DNA of 14,360 nucleotides, from assembly GCA_021203915.1 (NCBI GenBank), contig JAJQAI010000091.1, positions 1 through 14,360 on the forward strand, in the 5' to 3' direction. This DNA is from Prevotella sp. (GTDB lineage Bacteria > Bacteroidota > Bacteroidia > Bacteroidales > Bacteroidaceae). The position numbers were made by a program, and so were the translations under genes. Of the stretch, positions 1-7,769 are shown piece by piece (the stretch's first letter is position 1; the number at the start of each line of letters is the position of its first letter). Below the pieces are notes generated by a model that saw only the letters and a program-made list of their open reading frames with translations, searched no databases and was not told where the DNA came from.

Positions 1-952
1 CTCCTTTATATTCTCCATCAGATTCTAAAAGATAGTCCTTTCTTTCAATTTGATTTGTCCAAAACTTAAGCGTGTCATCTTGATAGCTTCCTTTATCAAG
101 AAAGTTTGGCGTTAGAACTATTTGGTCGAATAGATTCCATGCGCCTTTATAGTATAGGGTGCCAATGTTATCCTTAACAAGGATATTGTACCAGGGATTG
201 TACATATCCCCACTTTCAACCTCAGTTATCTCAGCTTTAGAAGAAAGTACCGATTCCATACTAGCATTGGTAGGGTCATCGTTCATATCCCCCATAATTA
301 TAACCTTCATTTTGGGTGTTTCCCCTATTATGGAATCCTTTATGTTTTTAACTTGAAGAGCTGCTCTATCTCTATAAGAAGCATCTGAAGCTCTAGAAGG
401 CCAATGACACACTATTAGTGTAAGTGGCTCACCTTCTAAATACCCCTTTACAGTTAAAAATCCGCGGGTAAAAAAATCACTATCTTTTTCTAAGATATTA
501 GTATAGGGTAGAAGTTTAGCATCTTCAACCTTAAATTTCTTTGGATTGTATAGCAAGGCACAGTCTATGCCTCTTTTATCCTCGCCTTCAATGTGAATGT
601 ATTTATACTTCCGATGTTTAAGCGCCTTTTGTTCTAAAAGATCATCAAGTGTTCTTGAGTTTTCTACTTCTGCTAAACCAATTATTACGCAGCCATTTTT
701 ACCTGCTTTTTCTGTTCCCATATCAGAAAGTGCTTGGGCCATATTCTTTAGTTTGGAAATATATTTTGTGTTATCCCATGAGTATTTACCACCGGGCAAA
801 AAATCATAGTCGTTTTTTCCTTCATCGTGATAAGTGTCAAATAAATTTTCAAGGTTGTAAAAGCCAACGGCTACTATTTTGTTATTTTTGCTAAAACAAC
901 TTATGCTAAAAGAAAATAGTAGTAAGCAAAGCAAAAGTTTACGTGTTTTCAT
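1..952 (-). CDS. Exported endonuclease/exonuclease/phosphatase-family protein, partial (3' end outside window)
   Basis: The reading frame runs from ATG at 952-950 down to base 1 without a stop, giving 317 codons, so the C-terminus is missing. The N-terminus (MKTRKLLLCLLLFSFSISC) is a signal peptide; Cys19 could be a lipidation site, but the lipobox is poor. Motifs of the EEP (DNase I-like, metal-dependent phosphodiesterase) fold appear in order: FYNLENLFD near residues 31-39, GLAEVEN at 92-98 (metal-binding Glu95), VCHWPSR near 180, GDMNDDP with Asp222 and Asn224, and WNLFDQIVLTP near 280. The SDH-type catalytic His expected near the C-terminus has not appeared by the edge, so it probably lies outside. 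Inference: a secreted or surface nuclease or phosphoesterase; the substrate cannot be told. It is divergent from phoH, with its own promoter at 987-1018. Family confidence is high and specific function low. Confidence 0.88.
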   Translation of the reverse strand, partial: MKTRKLLLCLLLFSFSISCFSKNNKIVAVGFYNLENLFDTYHDEGKNDYDFLPGGKYSWDNTKYISKLKNMAQALSDMGTEKAGKNGCVIIGLAEVENSRTLDDLLEQKALKHRKYKYIHIEGEDKRGIDCALLYNPKKFKVEDAKLLPYTNILEKDSDFFTRGFLTVKGYLEGEPLTLIVCHWPSRASDASYRDRAALQVKNIKDSIIGETPKMKVIIMGDMNDDPTNASMESVLSSKAEITEVESGDMYNPWYNILVKDNIGTLYYKGAWNLFDQIVLTPNFLDKGSYQDDTLKFWTNQIERKDYLLESDGEYKG

Positions 953-986
953 ATCCGAAGTAGTGCTGAAGGTGTTTTTCTTACTA

Positions 987-1018
987 CAAAATTACTGCTA
1001 AAATAGCCAAGAACCAAA
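987..1018 (-). promoter_or_regulatory. Bacteroidota-type promoter for the EEP-family gene
   Basis: Read on the minus strand, TTTG (1018-1015) is followed after 20 bases by TAATTTTG (994-987). This matches the Bacteroidota sigma-ABfr consensus TTTG-N19-21-TAnnTTTG. Transcription would start near 980, leaving a leader of about 28 bases before the ATG at 952. Both boxes and their spacing are seen directly; the start site is inferred. Confidence 0.7.
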
Positions 1019-1109
1019 TAAAAATCAGCAGTTTTTCTAATGAGTTTCTTTATAAAGGATGAGCCCAAATTCTTTTTCGTTTTATGCAAATGTTTTAAAA
1101 AACTTTGTG

Positions 1110-1117
1110 TACTTTTG
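1110..1117 (+). promoter_or_regulatory. -7 box upstream of phoH and the seven-gene cluster
   Basis: TACTTTTG fits the Bacteroidota -7 consensus TAnnTTTG and is followed by C, as is common. I see no good TTTG -33 box 19-21 bases upstream. Transcription would begin near 1123-1125, about 20 bases before the TTG start at 1144. This would drive phoH and probably the close-set genes through pyrF. Confidence 0.6.
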
Positions 1118-1143
1118 CATCTAGCAAGAAAAACCTTTACTGC

Positions 1144-2103
1144 TTGATAGAAAGACATATAGTACTCGAAGATATAGACCCCGTGATTCTCTATGGTGTG
1201 GGCAATTCACATTTTCATGTGTTAAAAGCGTTGTACCCCAAAATGAGAATAGCTGCTCGTGGCAATGTGATGCGTGTTCTAGGTGACGAGGAACAGATTA
1301 TTCTTTTTGAGCAGACCGTTGAGAAAATACGTCAACATGTACTCAAATTCAATACTTTGAGCGATGAGGACGTAGTTGATATTGTCAAAGGGCATAAAAC
1401 CAAGGATGAGTCCTCGAGTGACACCATAGTTTATAGTATCGCGGGACATCCTATAAAGTCTAGAAGCGAAAATCAGAAAAAACTCATTGATGCTTATGCT
1501 AAAGATGATATGATATTCGTGACAGGACCTGCTGGTACTGGTAAAACATATTTGAGTATTGCCCTTGCAGTAAAAGCTTTAAAAGAGAAAACAGCTAAGA
1601 AGATAATCCTAAGTCGCCCTGCAGTAGAGGCTGGTGAAAAACTTGGATTTTTGCCCGGAGATATGAAGGAAAAGATAGACCCCTACCTTCAGCCTTTATA
1701 CGATGCACTTGAGGATATGATACCACAGGTAAGGCTTCAAGACCTTATGGAGAAAAACGTTATACAAATTGCGCCACTAGCCTTTATGAGAGGACGTACC
1801 CTAAATGATGCAGTGGTGATTCTCGATGAGGCACAGAACACCACACCGGCTCAAATTCGTATGTTCTTAACCCGTATGGGATGGAACACAAAGATGATAA
1901 TTACAGGCGATATTACTCAAATAGATCTTCCTCATTCACATACCTCAGGACTAGTACAATCACTTGATATCCTCCGTGATGTTAAAGGAATAAGTTTTGT
2001 GGAGCTAACAAAAAAGGATATCGTACGCCACAAACTTGTAACCCGGGTGGTTGAGGCTTATGAGCGCTTCCAAAAAGAAAAACAAGAAAAACTTCAAGAA
2101 TAA
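1144..2103 (+). CDS. phoH: PhoH-like ATPase
   Basis: A 319-residue P-loop ATPase of the PhoH family, cytoplasmic, with a suspected role in RNA metabolism (many bacteria carry it near the RNase YbeY); its exact reaction is not settled. The N-terminal part (about residues 1-100) is the small domain typical of chromosomal PhoH. Walker A GPAGTGKT is at residues 128-135 and Walker B VVILDEAQ at 224-231, followed by the family segment ITGDITQIDLP. The start is TTG 1144 (MIERHIVLEDIDPV), which matches the usual Bacteroidales N-terminus. The frame stays open upstream to a TTG at 1105, but that would place the -7 box at 1110-1117 inside the gene. No ATG is available nearby. It is the first gene of the cluster, 9 bases before purC. 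Confidence 0.93.
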   Translation: MIERHIVLEDIDPVILYGVGNSHFHVLKALYPKMRIAARGNVMRVLGDEEQIILFEQTVEKIRQHVLKFNTLSDEDVVDIVKGHKTKDESSSDTIVYSIAGHPIKSRSENQKKLIDAYAKDDMIFVTGPAGTGKTYLSIALAVKALKEKTAKKIILSRPAVEAGEKLGFLPGDMKEKIDPYLQPLYDALEDMIPQVRLQDLMEKNVIQIAPLAFMRGRTLNDAVVILDEAQNTTPAQIRMFLTRMGWNTKMIITGDITQIDLPHSHTSGLVQSLDILRDVKGISFVELTKKDIVRHKLVTRVVEAYERFQKEKQEKLQE

Positions 2104-2112
2104 ATATTTTTT

Positions 2113-3060
2113 ATGAATGCACTAACAAGGACAGATTTTAAATTTCCAGGCCAAAGGGATGTTTATCATGGTAAGGTACGAGATGTTTATGATATTGATG
2201 ATGATATTATTGTAATGGTCGCTACCGATAGAATATCAGCCTTTGATGTAATACTTCCCAAAGGGATACCTTTTAAAGGACAAGTACTTAACCAGATAGC
2301 TGCTAAATTCCTTGATCAAACAAAGGACATCTGTCCAAATTGGAAATTAGCTACACCAGATCCAATGGTTACCGTTGGGCTTAAGTGTGAAGGCTTCAAG
2401 GTAGAGATGATAATTCGCTCTATTCTTACTGGTTCAGCATGGAGAGAATACCAAAAGGGTGCAAGAGAGATTTGTGGCGTAAAACTCCCAGATGGAATGA
2501 AAGAGAATGAGCGCTTCCCAGAGCCAATAATCACTCCAACTACAAAAGCTGATGAGGGTCACGACATGAATATCTCACGAGAGGAGATTATCTCTCAAGG
2601 TTTAGTATCAGAAGAAGACTATTTAATTATTGAGGATTACACACGCAAGATTTTTGCTCGGGGGCAGGAAATAGCCGATGCACAAGGGCTTATCTTAGTG
2701 GATACAAAATATGAGTTTGGTAAGAGAGATGGAAAAGTTTACCTTATTGACGAGGTTCACACGCCCGACTCAAGTAGATATTTCTATAAAGATGGCTACC
2801 AAGAGCGCTTCTTAAAAGGTGAAGCACAAAAACAACTCTCCAAGGAGTTTGTTCGTCAATGGCTTATTTCTCAAGGTTTTATGAATGAGCCAGGACAAAG
2901 GATGCCTGAAATCAGCGATGAGTATGCTTTAGAAGTTAGCAATCGCTATATAGAGCTTTTTGAAAGAATAACAGGAGAAAAATTCTCCAAAGCCTTAGAT
3001 AGCGATAATCTTGCCTCAAGAATTGAAAGAAATGTTCTTTCCTGGCTAGAAAATAGATAA
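2113..3060 (+). CDS. purC: Phosphoribosylaminoimidazole-succinocarboxamide synthase (SAICAR synthetase)
   Basis: This enzyme joins CAIR and aspartate with ATP to form SAICAR in de novo purine synthesis (cytoplasm). At 315 residues it is the long form, closer in size to yeast Ade1 than to the roughly 237-residue E. coli PurC. The family signatures are clear: [11 protein letters not shown] at residues 20-30, [10 protein letters not shown] at 37-46, the central NISREEI segment, LVDTKYEFG and [13 protein letters not shown] towards the C-terminal half. The ATG at 2113 follows an A/T-rich leader (aatattttt) without a Shine-Dalgarno site. It sits 9 bases after phoH and 16 before ubiE, so it is almost surely co-transcribed. 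PurM, another purine enzyme, is three genes downstream. Nothing looks broken. Confidence 0.96.
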   Translation: MNALTRTDFKFPGQRDVYHGKVRDVYDIDDDIIVMVATDRISAFDVILPKGIPFKGQVLNQIAAKFLDQTKDICPNWKLATPDPMVTVGLKCEGFKVEMIIRSILTGSAWREYQKGAREICGVKLPDGMKENERFPEPIITPTTKADEGHDMNISREEIISQGLVSEEDYLIIEDYTRKIFARGQEIADAQGLILVDTKYEFGKRDGKVYLIDEVHTPDSSRYFYKDGYQERFLKGEAQKQLSKEFVRQWLISQGFMNEPGQRMPEISDEYALEVSNRYIELFERITGEKFSKALDSDNLASRIERNVLSWLENR

Positions 3061-3076
3061 CTAGTTTCTTTATAAG

Positions 3077-3814
3077 ATGTCATACGCTCAAGAGAAAATA
3101 CTTCCATATAGTTCATCTATGGATAAAACCCATCAGGTGGAAGATATGTTCAATAAAATAGCTCATTCTTATGACAAGCTAAACCACCAATTATCTTTTG
3201 GGCTTGATAGACTGTGGAGAAAGGTTGCTATAAAGCATTTAAAGGAGTTCTCTCCCAAGAGAATCCTTGATGTGGCAACAGGAACTGGCGATTTTGCAAT
3301 TGAGGTAGCTAGATGTCTTAAACCACAGGAAATCATCGGTATTGATATATCCAGTGGGATGATGAAAAAAGCAGAAGAAAAGACACGCAAGCTTGGGATG
3401 GAAGACAAAATAAAATTTTCTCGTCAAGACTCAGAACACTTAGCTTTTGAAGACGAGAGTTTTGATGCTATTACAGTTGCATTTGGTATAAGAAATTTTC
3501 AGCATATGGACCTAGCTTTAAATGAGATGTCAAGGGTTCTTAAAACAGGTGGACATGTTAGTATACTTGAGTTGTCTACACCGAAAAGGTTCCCTTTTAA
3601 GCAACTGTTTTGGGCTTACTCTCACTCAGCGCTTCCACTATATGGAAAAATTGTTTCTAAAGATCCAGGAGCGTATAGTTATCTTACAAACTCCATAGAG
3701 GCTTTTCCTAAATCGGAAACTGTGGCCAGGGCCCTTAACAGGGCAGGCTTTAAAGAAACTTTAGTTAAGAGCCTAACCTTTGGAGTGTGTACATTTTATT
3801 TCGCGACTAAGTAA
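3077..3814 (+). CDS. ubiE: Demethylmenaquinone methyltransferase (UbiE/MenG family)
   Basis: A 245-residue class I SAM-dependent methyltransferase. In Bacteroidota, which use menaquinone, it should methylate demethylmenaquinone to menaquinone, the last step, acting at the inner face of the membrane. The SAM-binding motif ILDVATGTGD spans residues 63-72, IIGIDISSGMM follows as motif Post-I, and SFDAITVAFGIRNF is the UbiE/MenG family signature. The C-terminal end LTFGVCTFYFATK is also characteristic. I chose ATG 3077 over the internal ATG 3119 because the first residues (MSYAQEKILPY) resemble the usual Bacteroidales N-terminus. It lies 16 bases after purC and 6 before aroE. The menG name would also fit. 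Confidence 0.93.
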   Translation: MSYAQEKILPYSSSMDKTHQVEDMFNKIAHSYDKLNHQLSFGLDRLWRKVAIKHLKEFSPKRILDVATGTGDFAIEVARCLKPQEIIGIDISSGMMKKAEEKTRKLGMEDKIKFSRQDSEHLAFEDESFDAITVAFGIRNFQHMDLALNEMSRVLKTGGHVSILELSTPKRFPFKQLFWAYSHSALPLYGKIVSKDPGAYSYLTNSIEAFPKSETVARALNRAGFKETLVKSLTFGVCTFYFATK

Positions 3815-3820
3815 TTTTTT

Positions 3821-4564
3821 ATGGACAAGTACGGCTTAATAGGGTATCCTTTAGGACATTCATTTTCTAAGAACTACTTTAATGAGAAGTTCTCGAACGA
3901 GGGTATTGATGCAGAGTACATAAACTTTGAGATTCCTACAATAGAACTTCTTCCAGAGGTTCTTGCTTCTAATCCTGAGCTCAAAGGACTCAATGTGACA
4001 ATTCCATTTAAGGAAAAAGTGATTAGCTATTTGGATGTAGTAAGTAGGGAAGCAAGAGAGATTGGTGCCGTAAATTGTATAAGAGTTGAGAATAAGGGTG
4101 GCTCCTTAATTCTTAAAGGTTATAATAGTGACGTAATTGGTTTTACCAAGAGTATTGAGCCTTTTATTGAGCGATTTCATAAGAAAGCCCTAGTCCTTGG
4201 TACAGGTGGTGCATCTAAGGCTGTAGCATATGGACTTAAATCTTTGGGGCTTGAGGTTATCCCAGTTAGTCGCTATCAACGTCCTGGTACCATTCAATAT
4301 GACAAAATAACGGCTGAGGTGGTTCATGAGTATAATGTAATTGTTAATTGCACACCTGTAGGTATGTATCCCAATATAGAGAATTGCCCACGTCTTCCAT
4401 ACGAATCTCTTACCGAAAGAAATCTTCTTTATGACCTAGTGTACAATCCTGATCAGACTCTATTTATGAAAAAAGGTGAACAGATGGGCGCTAGAGTTAA
4501 GAACGGACTTGAGATGCTGCTTCTTCAGGCTTTTGCCAATTGGAAAATTTGGACAAATGAATAA
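3821..4564 (+). CDS. aroE: Shikimate dehydrogenase
   Basis: NADPH-dependent reduction of 3-dehydroshikimate to shikimate, on the route to chorismate (aromatic amino acids, folate, menaquinone). Length is 247 residues, slightly short of E. coli AroE (about 272) but usual for Bacteroidota. The substrate-binding residues are present: SFSK near residues 14-17, NVTIPFK with catalytic Lys64, and YNSDVIGF with Asp104 (equivalents of E. coli Lys65 and Asp102). The dinucleotide-binding loop GTGGASKAVAYGL lies near residues 127-139. The end (NGLEMLLLQAFANWKIWT) has the conserved Gln that contacts shikimate. ATG 3821 directly follows TTTTTT, with no ribosome-binding site. Gaps are 6 bases upstream and 8 downstream. 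Its place next to ubiE links chorismate supply to menaquinone. Confidence 0.95.
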   Translation: MDKYGLIGYPLGHSFSKNYFNEKFSNEGIDAEYINFEIPTIELLPEVLASNPELKGLNVTIPFKEKVISYLDVVSREAREIGAVNCIRVENKGGSLILKGYNSDVIGFTKSIEPFIERFHKKALVLGTGGASKAVAYGLKSLGLEVIPVSRYQRPGTIQYDKITAEVVHEYNVIVNCTPVGMYPNIENCPRLPYESLTERNLLYDLVYNPDQTLFMKKGEQMGARVKNGLEMLLLQAFANWKIWTNE

Positions 4565-4572
4565 TTAAAATC

Positions 4573-5751
4573 ATGCAGGACAAGGATAAAAATCGTTACT
4601 CTTTGCGTGGAGTATCAGCCGCTAAAGAGGATGTACATCTAGCAATTAAGAATATAGATAAGGGTCTATATCCTAGAGCCTTTTGTAAGATTCTTCCAGA
4701 TATTTTAGGTGGCGATAAGGAGTACTGCAATATTATGCATGCTGATGGGGCAGGGACAAAATCATCGCTAGCATACCTTTATTGGAAAGAAACCGGTGAC
4801 TTAAGCGTATGGACGGGTATCGCTCAAGATGCCGTTGTTATGAATACTGATGACCTACTATGTGTGGGGGCAACTAATAATATCCTTCTTTCAAGTACCA
4901 TTGGAAGAAATAAGATGTTAATACCTGCAGAGGTAATTTCCGCTATTATAAATGGTACTGAAAAGGTGCTTTCCTCTATGCGTGAAATGGGAATAGGTAT
5001 ATATTCTACAGGTGGTGAAACAGCTGACGTTGGTGATTTAGTTAGAACAATAATCGTAGATTCAACGGTTACAGCTAGAATGAAACGCTCCGATGTTATT
5101 GATAATGCAAATATACGCCCTGGTGATGTCATTGTAGGACTTTCATCTTTTGGGCAAACCACATATGAAGATAGTTATAATGGTGGGATGGGAAGCAATG
5201 GGCTAACTAGTGCTCGCCATGATGTCTTTGCTAAATATTTAGCAGAGAAATATCCAGAAAGTTATGACCATGCAGTACCCCAAGACCTAGTTTATAGCGG
5301 AGAATACCACCTAGAGGACAAGGTGGAGGGCTCACCCATTAATGCCGGACTTCTAGTTCTTTCACCAACTAGAACATACGCTCCGGTTATAAAGAAAATC
5401 TTAGATTTTCATAGAAGGGATATTCATGGAATGGTACATTGTACCGGTGGCGCTCAAACAAAGGTGCTTCATTTTGTGGGTGAGGACTGCCGAGTTATAA
5501 AGGATAATATGTTCAAAGTACCGCCCCTTTTTAAAGCTATACAACGCCAGAGTTCAACTTCGTGGGAAGAGATGTATAAAGTGTTCAATATGGGTCATCG
5601 TATGGAGATATATGTAAGTGAAGATATTGCAAACCAAATAATATCCATAAGTAAGAGTTTCTCTTTAGATGCTCAAATCATTGGACATATAGAAAAAGGG
5701 AAAAAGTCTTTACTTATAAAGTCTGAATACGGCGAGTTTAACTACCTATAA
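4573..5751 (+). CDS. purM: Phosphoribosylformylglycinamidine cyclo-ligase (AIR synthase), divergent Bacteroidales type
   Basis: Expected to convert FGAM to AIR with ATP, the fifth step of purine synthesis. The protein has 392 residues, longer than the roughly 345 of E. coli PurM, and is of the divergent AIR-synthase-related type found throughout Bacteroidales. Visible motifs of the PurM/SelD/HypE fold are HADGAGTKSSL at residues 56-66 (nucleotide and substrate glycine-rich loop), DLLCVGAT near 95-102, GGETADVGDLV at 147-157, NGLTSARH near 210, and FNMGHRMEIY near 338, the last being a clear PurM C-terminal signature. Eight bases separate it from aroE and five from prfA. The assignment rests on fold motifs and on similarity to remembered Bacteroidales PurM proteins. 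It could in principle be a related ATP-grasp-independent ligase, but purC nearby supports purM. Confidence 0.88.
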   Translation: MQDKDKNRYSLRGVSAAKEDVHLAIKNIDKGLYPRAFCKILPDILGGDKEYCNIMHADGAGTKSSLAYLYWKETGDLSVWTGIAQDAVVMNTDDLLCVGATNNILLSSTIGRNKMLIPAEVISAIINGTEKVLSSMREMGIGIYSTGGETADVGDLVRTIIVDSTVTARMKRSDVIDNANIRPGDVIVGLSSFGQTTYEDSYNGGMGSNGLTSARHDVFAKYLAEKYPESYDHAVPQDLVYSGEYHLEDKVEGSPINAGLLVLSPTRTYAPVIKKILDFHRRDIHGMVHCTGGAQTKVLHFVGEDCRVIKDNMFKVPPLFKAIQRQSSTSWEEMYKVFNMGHRMEIYVSEDIANQIISISKSFSLDAQIIGHIEKGKKSLLIKSEYGEFNYL

Positions 5752-5756
5752 AGAAA

Positions 5757-6866
5757 ATGCAAGAAAACGAAATATTGCAGAAACTTGATGGTCTTGAGGC
5801 GCGTTTTTCTGAAGTTTCCACGCTGATCGCTGACCCCGAAGTTATAGCCGACCAGGAAAAGTATGTAAGGTTAACGCGTGAGTATAAGGACTTAGAAAAT
5901 ATTGTTTCCTTACGAAGGAAATACATAAGATGTCTTTCAGATATTAAGGAGGCTAAGGATATACTTTCTAATGAGGCGGATCAAGATCTTAAAAATATGG
6001 CTCGGCAGGAACTACAGTCAGCCGAAAGCATGCAACCAAAAATTGAGGAGAAAATAAAGCTAGCTCTTATTCCAAAAGATCCTGAGGATGCAAAGAATGT
6101 ACAGATGGAAATTCGTGCTGGCACCGGTGGTGACGAGGCTGCCCTGTTTGCTGGTGATTTGTTTCAAATGTATAAGAAATTTTGTGATGCTAAAGGTTGG
6201 AGCGTATCGGTTACCTACTTTAGTGAAGGTGTCGTAGGAGGGTATAAGGAAATTGACTTTGCAATAACAGGAAATAATGTCTATGGTACCCTTAAGTACG
6301 AGTCGGGTGTACATCGTGTCCAAAGAGTTCCCGTTACTGAGACTCAAGGACGTATTCATACTAGCGCAGCTACTGTAGCTGTTTTACCCGAGGCAGATAA
6401 GTTTGAGGTCGTTATCAATGAAGGAGATATTAAATGGGATACATTCCGTAGCTCTGGTGCCGGAGGACAAAATGTCAATAAGGTGGAATCCGGAGTACGC
6501 CTGCGTTATCCATGGAAAAATCCCAATACTGGTCAGGTAGAAGAAATTTTAATAGAGTGTACAGAAACAAGAGACCAACCTAAGAATAAGGAACGTGCTC
6601 TTGGACGTCTTCGCACCTTTATATACGATAAAGAGCATCAAAAATATATCGATGATATAGCTAGCCGCAGAAAGACCCTTGTTTCAACGGGTGACCGCAG
6701 TGCTAAGATTCGGACATACAATTTTCCGCAGGGAAGAGTAACTGACCATAGAATAGGCTATACAACTCATGATCTTACTGGTTTTCTCTCCGGTGATATT
6801 CAAGCTCTAATTGATGCCCTAATTGTTGAAGAGAATGCCCAAAGAATGAAAGATGCAGAACTTTAA
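5757..6866 (+). CDS. prfA: Peptide chain release factor 1
   Basis: Recognises UAA and UAG stop codons in the ribosomal A site and triggers release of the finished protein. The 369 residues include an N-terminal helical domain (about 1-100), the codon-recognition tripeptide P-V-T at residues 192-194 within HRVQRVPVTETQGR (PxT marks RF1; RF2 has SPF), and the catalytic GGQ at 236-238 within SSGAGGQNVNKVESG, whose Gln is normally methylated by PrmC. The ending TDHRIGYTTHDL is also typical of RF1. The length is close to E. coli RF1 (360). ATG 5757 follows purM by only five bases (agaaa), so translational coupling is likely. No frameshift is needed, unlike many prfB genes. Confidence 0.97.
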   Translation: MQENEILQKLDGLEARFSEVSTLIADPEVIADQEKYVRLTREYKDLENIVSLRRKYIRCLSDIKEAKDILSNEADQDLKNMARQELQSAESMQPKIEEKIKLALIPKDPEDAKNVQMEIRAGTGGDEAALFAGDLFQMYKKFCDAKGWSVSVTYFSEGVVGGYKEIDFAITGNNVYGTLKYESGVHRVQRVPVTETQGRIHTSAATVAVLPEADKFEVVINEGDIKWDTFRSSGAGGQNVNKVESGVRLRYPWKNPNTGQVEEILIECTETRDQPKNKERALGRLRTFIYDKEHQKYIDDIASRRKTLVSTGDRSAKIRTYNFPQGRVTDHRIGYTTHDLTGFLSGDIQALIDALIVEENAQRMKDAEL

Positions 6867-6878
6867 AGTTTTTTTAAA

Positions 6879-7709
6879 ATGAATAGAGAAGAACTTATAG
6901 AGCAAATTTTTTCGAAGAAGTCTTTCCTATGTGTTGGACTTGATACCGACATAAAGAAAATACCTTCTCATCTTTTGACGGGAAGTGATCCAATATTTGA
7001 GTTTAATAAAGCCATAATAGACTCAACGGCTCAATATTGCATTGCATATAAGCCAAATTTAGCTTTTTATGAGAGTTTAGGCATTAAAGGGCTTGAGGCT
7101 TTTGAGCGCACCATAAAGTATTTAAAGACTATTTATCCTCATCATTTTATTATAGCTGATGCTAAACGTGGGGATATAGGCAACACCTCAACACTTTATG
7201 CTAGGTGCTTTTTTGAAGAATATGATGTTGATGCACTAACTATTGCCCCATATATGGGAGAGGATAGTGTTTCTCCTTTCCTTTCATACCAAGGCAAGTG
7301 GGTTATTCTTCTTGCACTAACTAGTAATAAGGGCTCTCAAGATTTCCAGTTCTTAAAGGATACCGAAGGTAAAAGACTCTTTGAAAAGGTAATACTTTCT
7401 TCAAGCCTTTGGGGGGATGAAAAAAATCTTATGTATGTAGTTGGAGCAACTCAAGGAAAGATGTTTTTAGATGTAAGAAAAGTAGCTACAAATCATTTCC
7501 TTTTAGTTCCCGGCGTTGGTCATCAAGGAGGAAGTCTTGAAGATGTATGTCACTATGGGATGATAAAGGACTGTGGTCTTATCGTTAATAGTAGTCGTGG
7601 CATAATATATTCCTCAAGTGGAAAGGATTTTGCCCTTGAAGCTAGTAAACAAGCGAGTCTAATAAGAGAGCAGATGGCTCGAGAGTTAGATAAAGCAAGA
7701 AAAATGTAA
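6879..7709 (+). CDS. pyrF: Orotidine 5'-phosphate decarboxylase, type 2
   Basis: Decarboxylates OMP to UMP, the last step of de novo pyrimidine synthesis, in the cytoplasm. At 276 residues it belongs to the longer type 2 family, not the roughly 230-residue E. coli type. Motifs in order: FLCVGLDTD at 16-24, [13 protein letters not shown] near 53-65, the active-site [11 protein letters not shown] with Asp94, Lys96 and Asp99, [20 protein letters not shown], the phosphate-binding VPGVGHQGG, and VNSSRGI near the end. Type 2 proteins usually read G-A-Q-G-G in the phosphate loop; here His replaces Ala. It is the last gene of the close-set cluster (12 bases after prfA); a 60-base gap follows. Confidence 0.95.
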   Translation: MNREELIEQIFSKKSFLCVGLDTDIKKIPSHLLTGSDPIFEFNKAIIDSTAQYCIAYKPNLAFYESLGIKGLEAFERTIKYLKTIYPHHFIIADAKRGDIGNTSTLYARCFFEEYDVDALTIAPYMGEDSVSPFLSYQGKWVILLALTSNKGSQDFQFLKDTEGKRLFEKVILSSSLWGDEKNLMYVVGATQGKMFLDVRKVATNHFLLVPGVGHQGGSLEDVCHYGMIKDCGLIVNSSRGIIYSSSGKDFALEASKQASLIREQMARELDKARKM

Positions 7710-7769
7710 TTTTTTCTATCATTTTAAAGTTATATATATAATAATACAATTTATAAACCCTAGAAAAAT
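7710..7769. other. AT-rich gap between pyrF and the Sel1 gene
   Basis: Almost wholly A/T, with a run of six T at once after the stop of pyrF and an alternating TA tract (near 7731-7741). AAAATG at the pyrF end and CATTTT near 7720 could pair weakly, but the stem is A/T only and overlaps the stop codon. I see no TAnnTTTG box. It may end the pyrF transcript or hold a weak promoter, but the sequence does not decide. Confidence 0.3.

Noticed and set aside
159..894. Three plus-strand open frames of 65-81 codons
   Set aside because: They lie antisense to the EEP-family gene, whose minus-strand frame has clear motifs and a signal peptide.
949..1158. A 69-codon minus-strand frame whose stop overlaps the EEP start codon (ATGA)
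   Set aside because: It covers both promoters in the divergent gap, starts inside phoH, and resembles no family. The overlap looks accidental.
7731..7745. TATATATATAATAAT as a possible promoter
   Set aside because: It is simple A/T sequence and lacks the TAnnTTTG form expected in this lineage.
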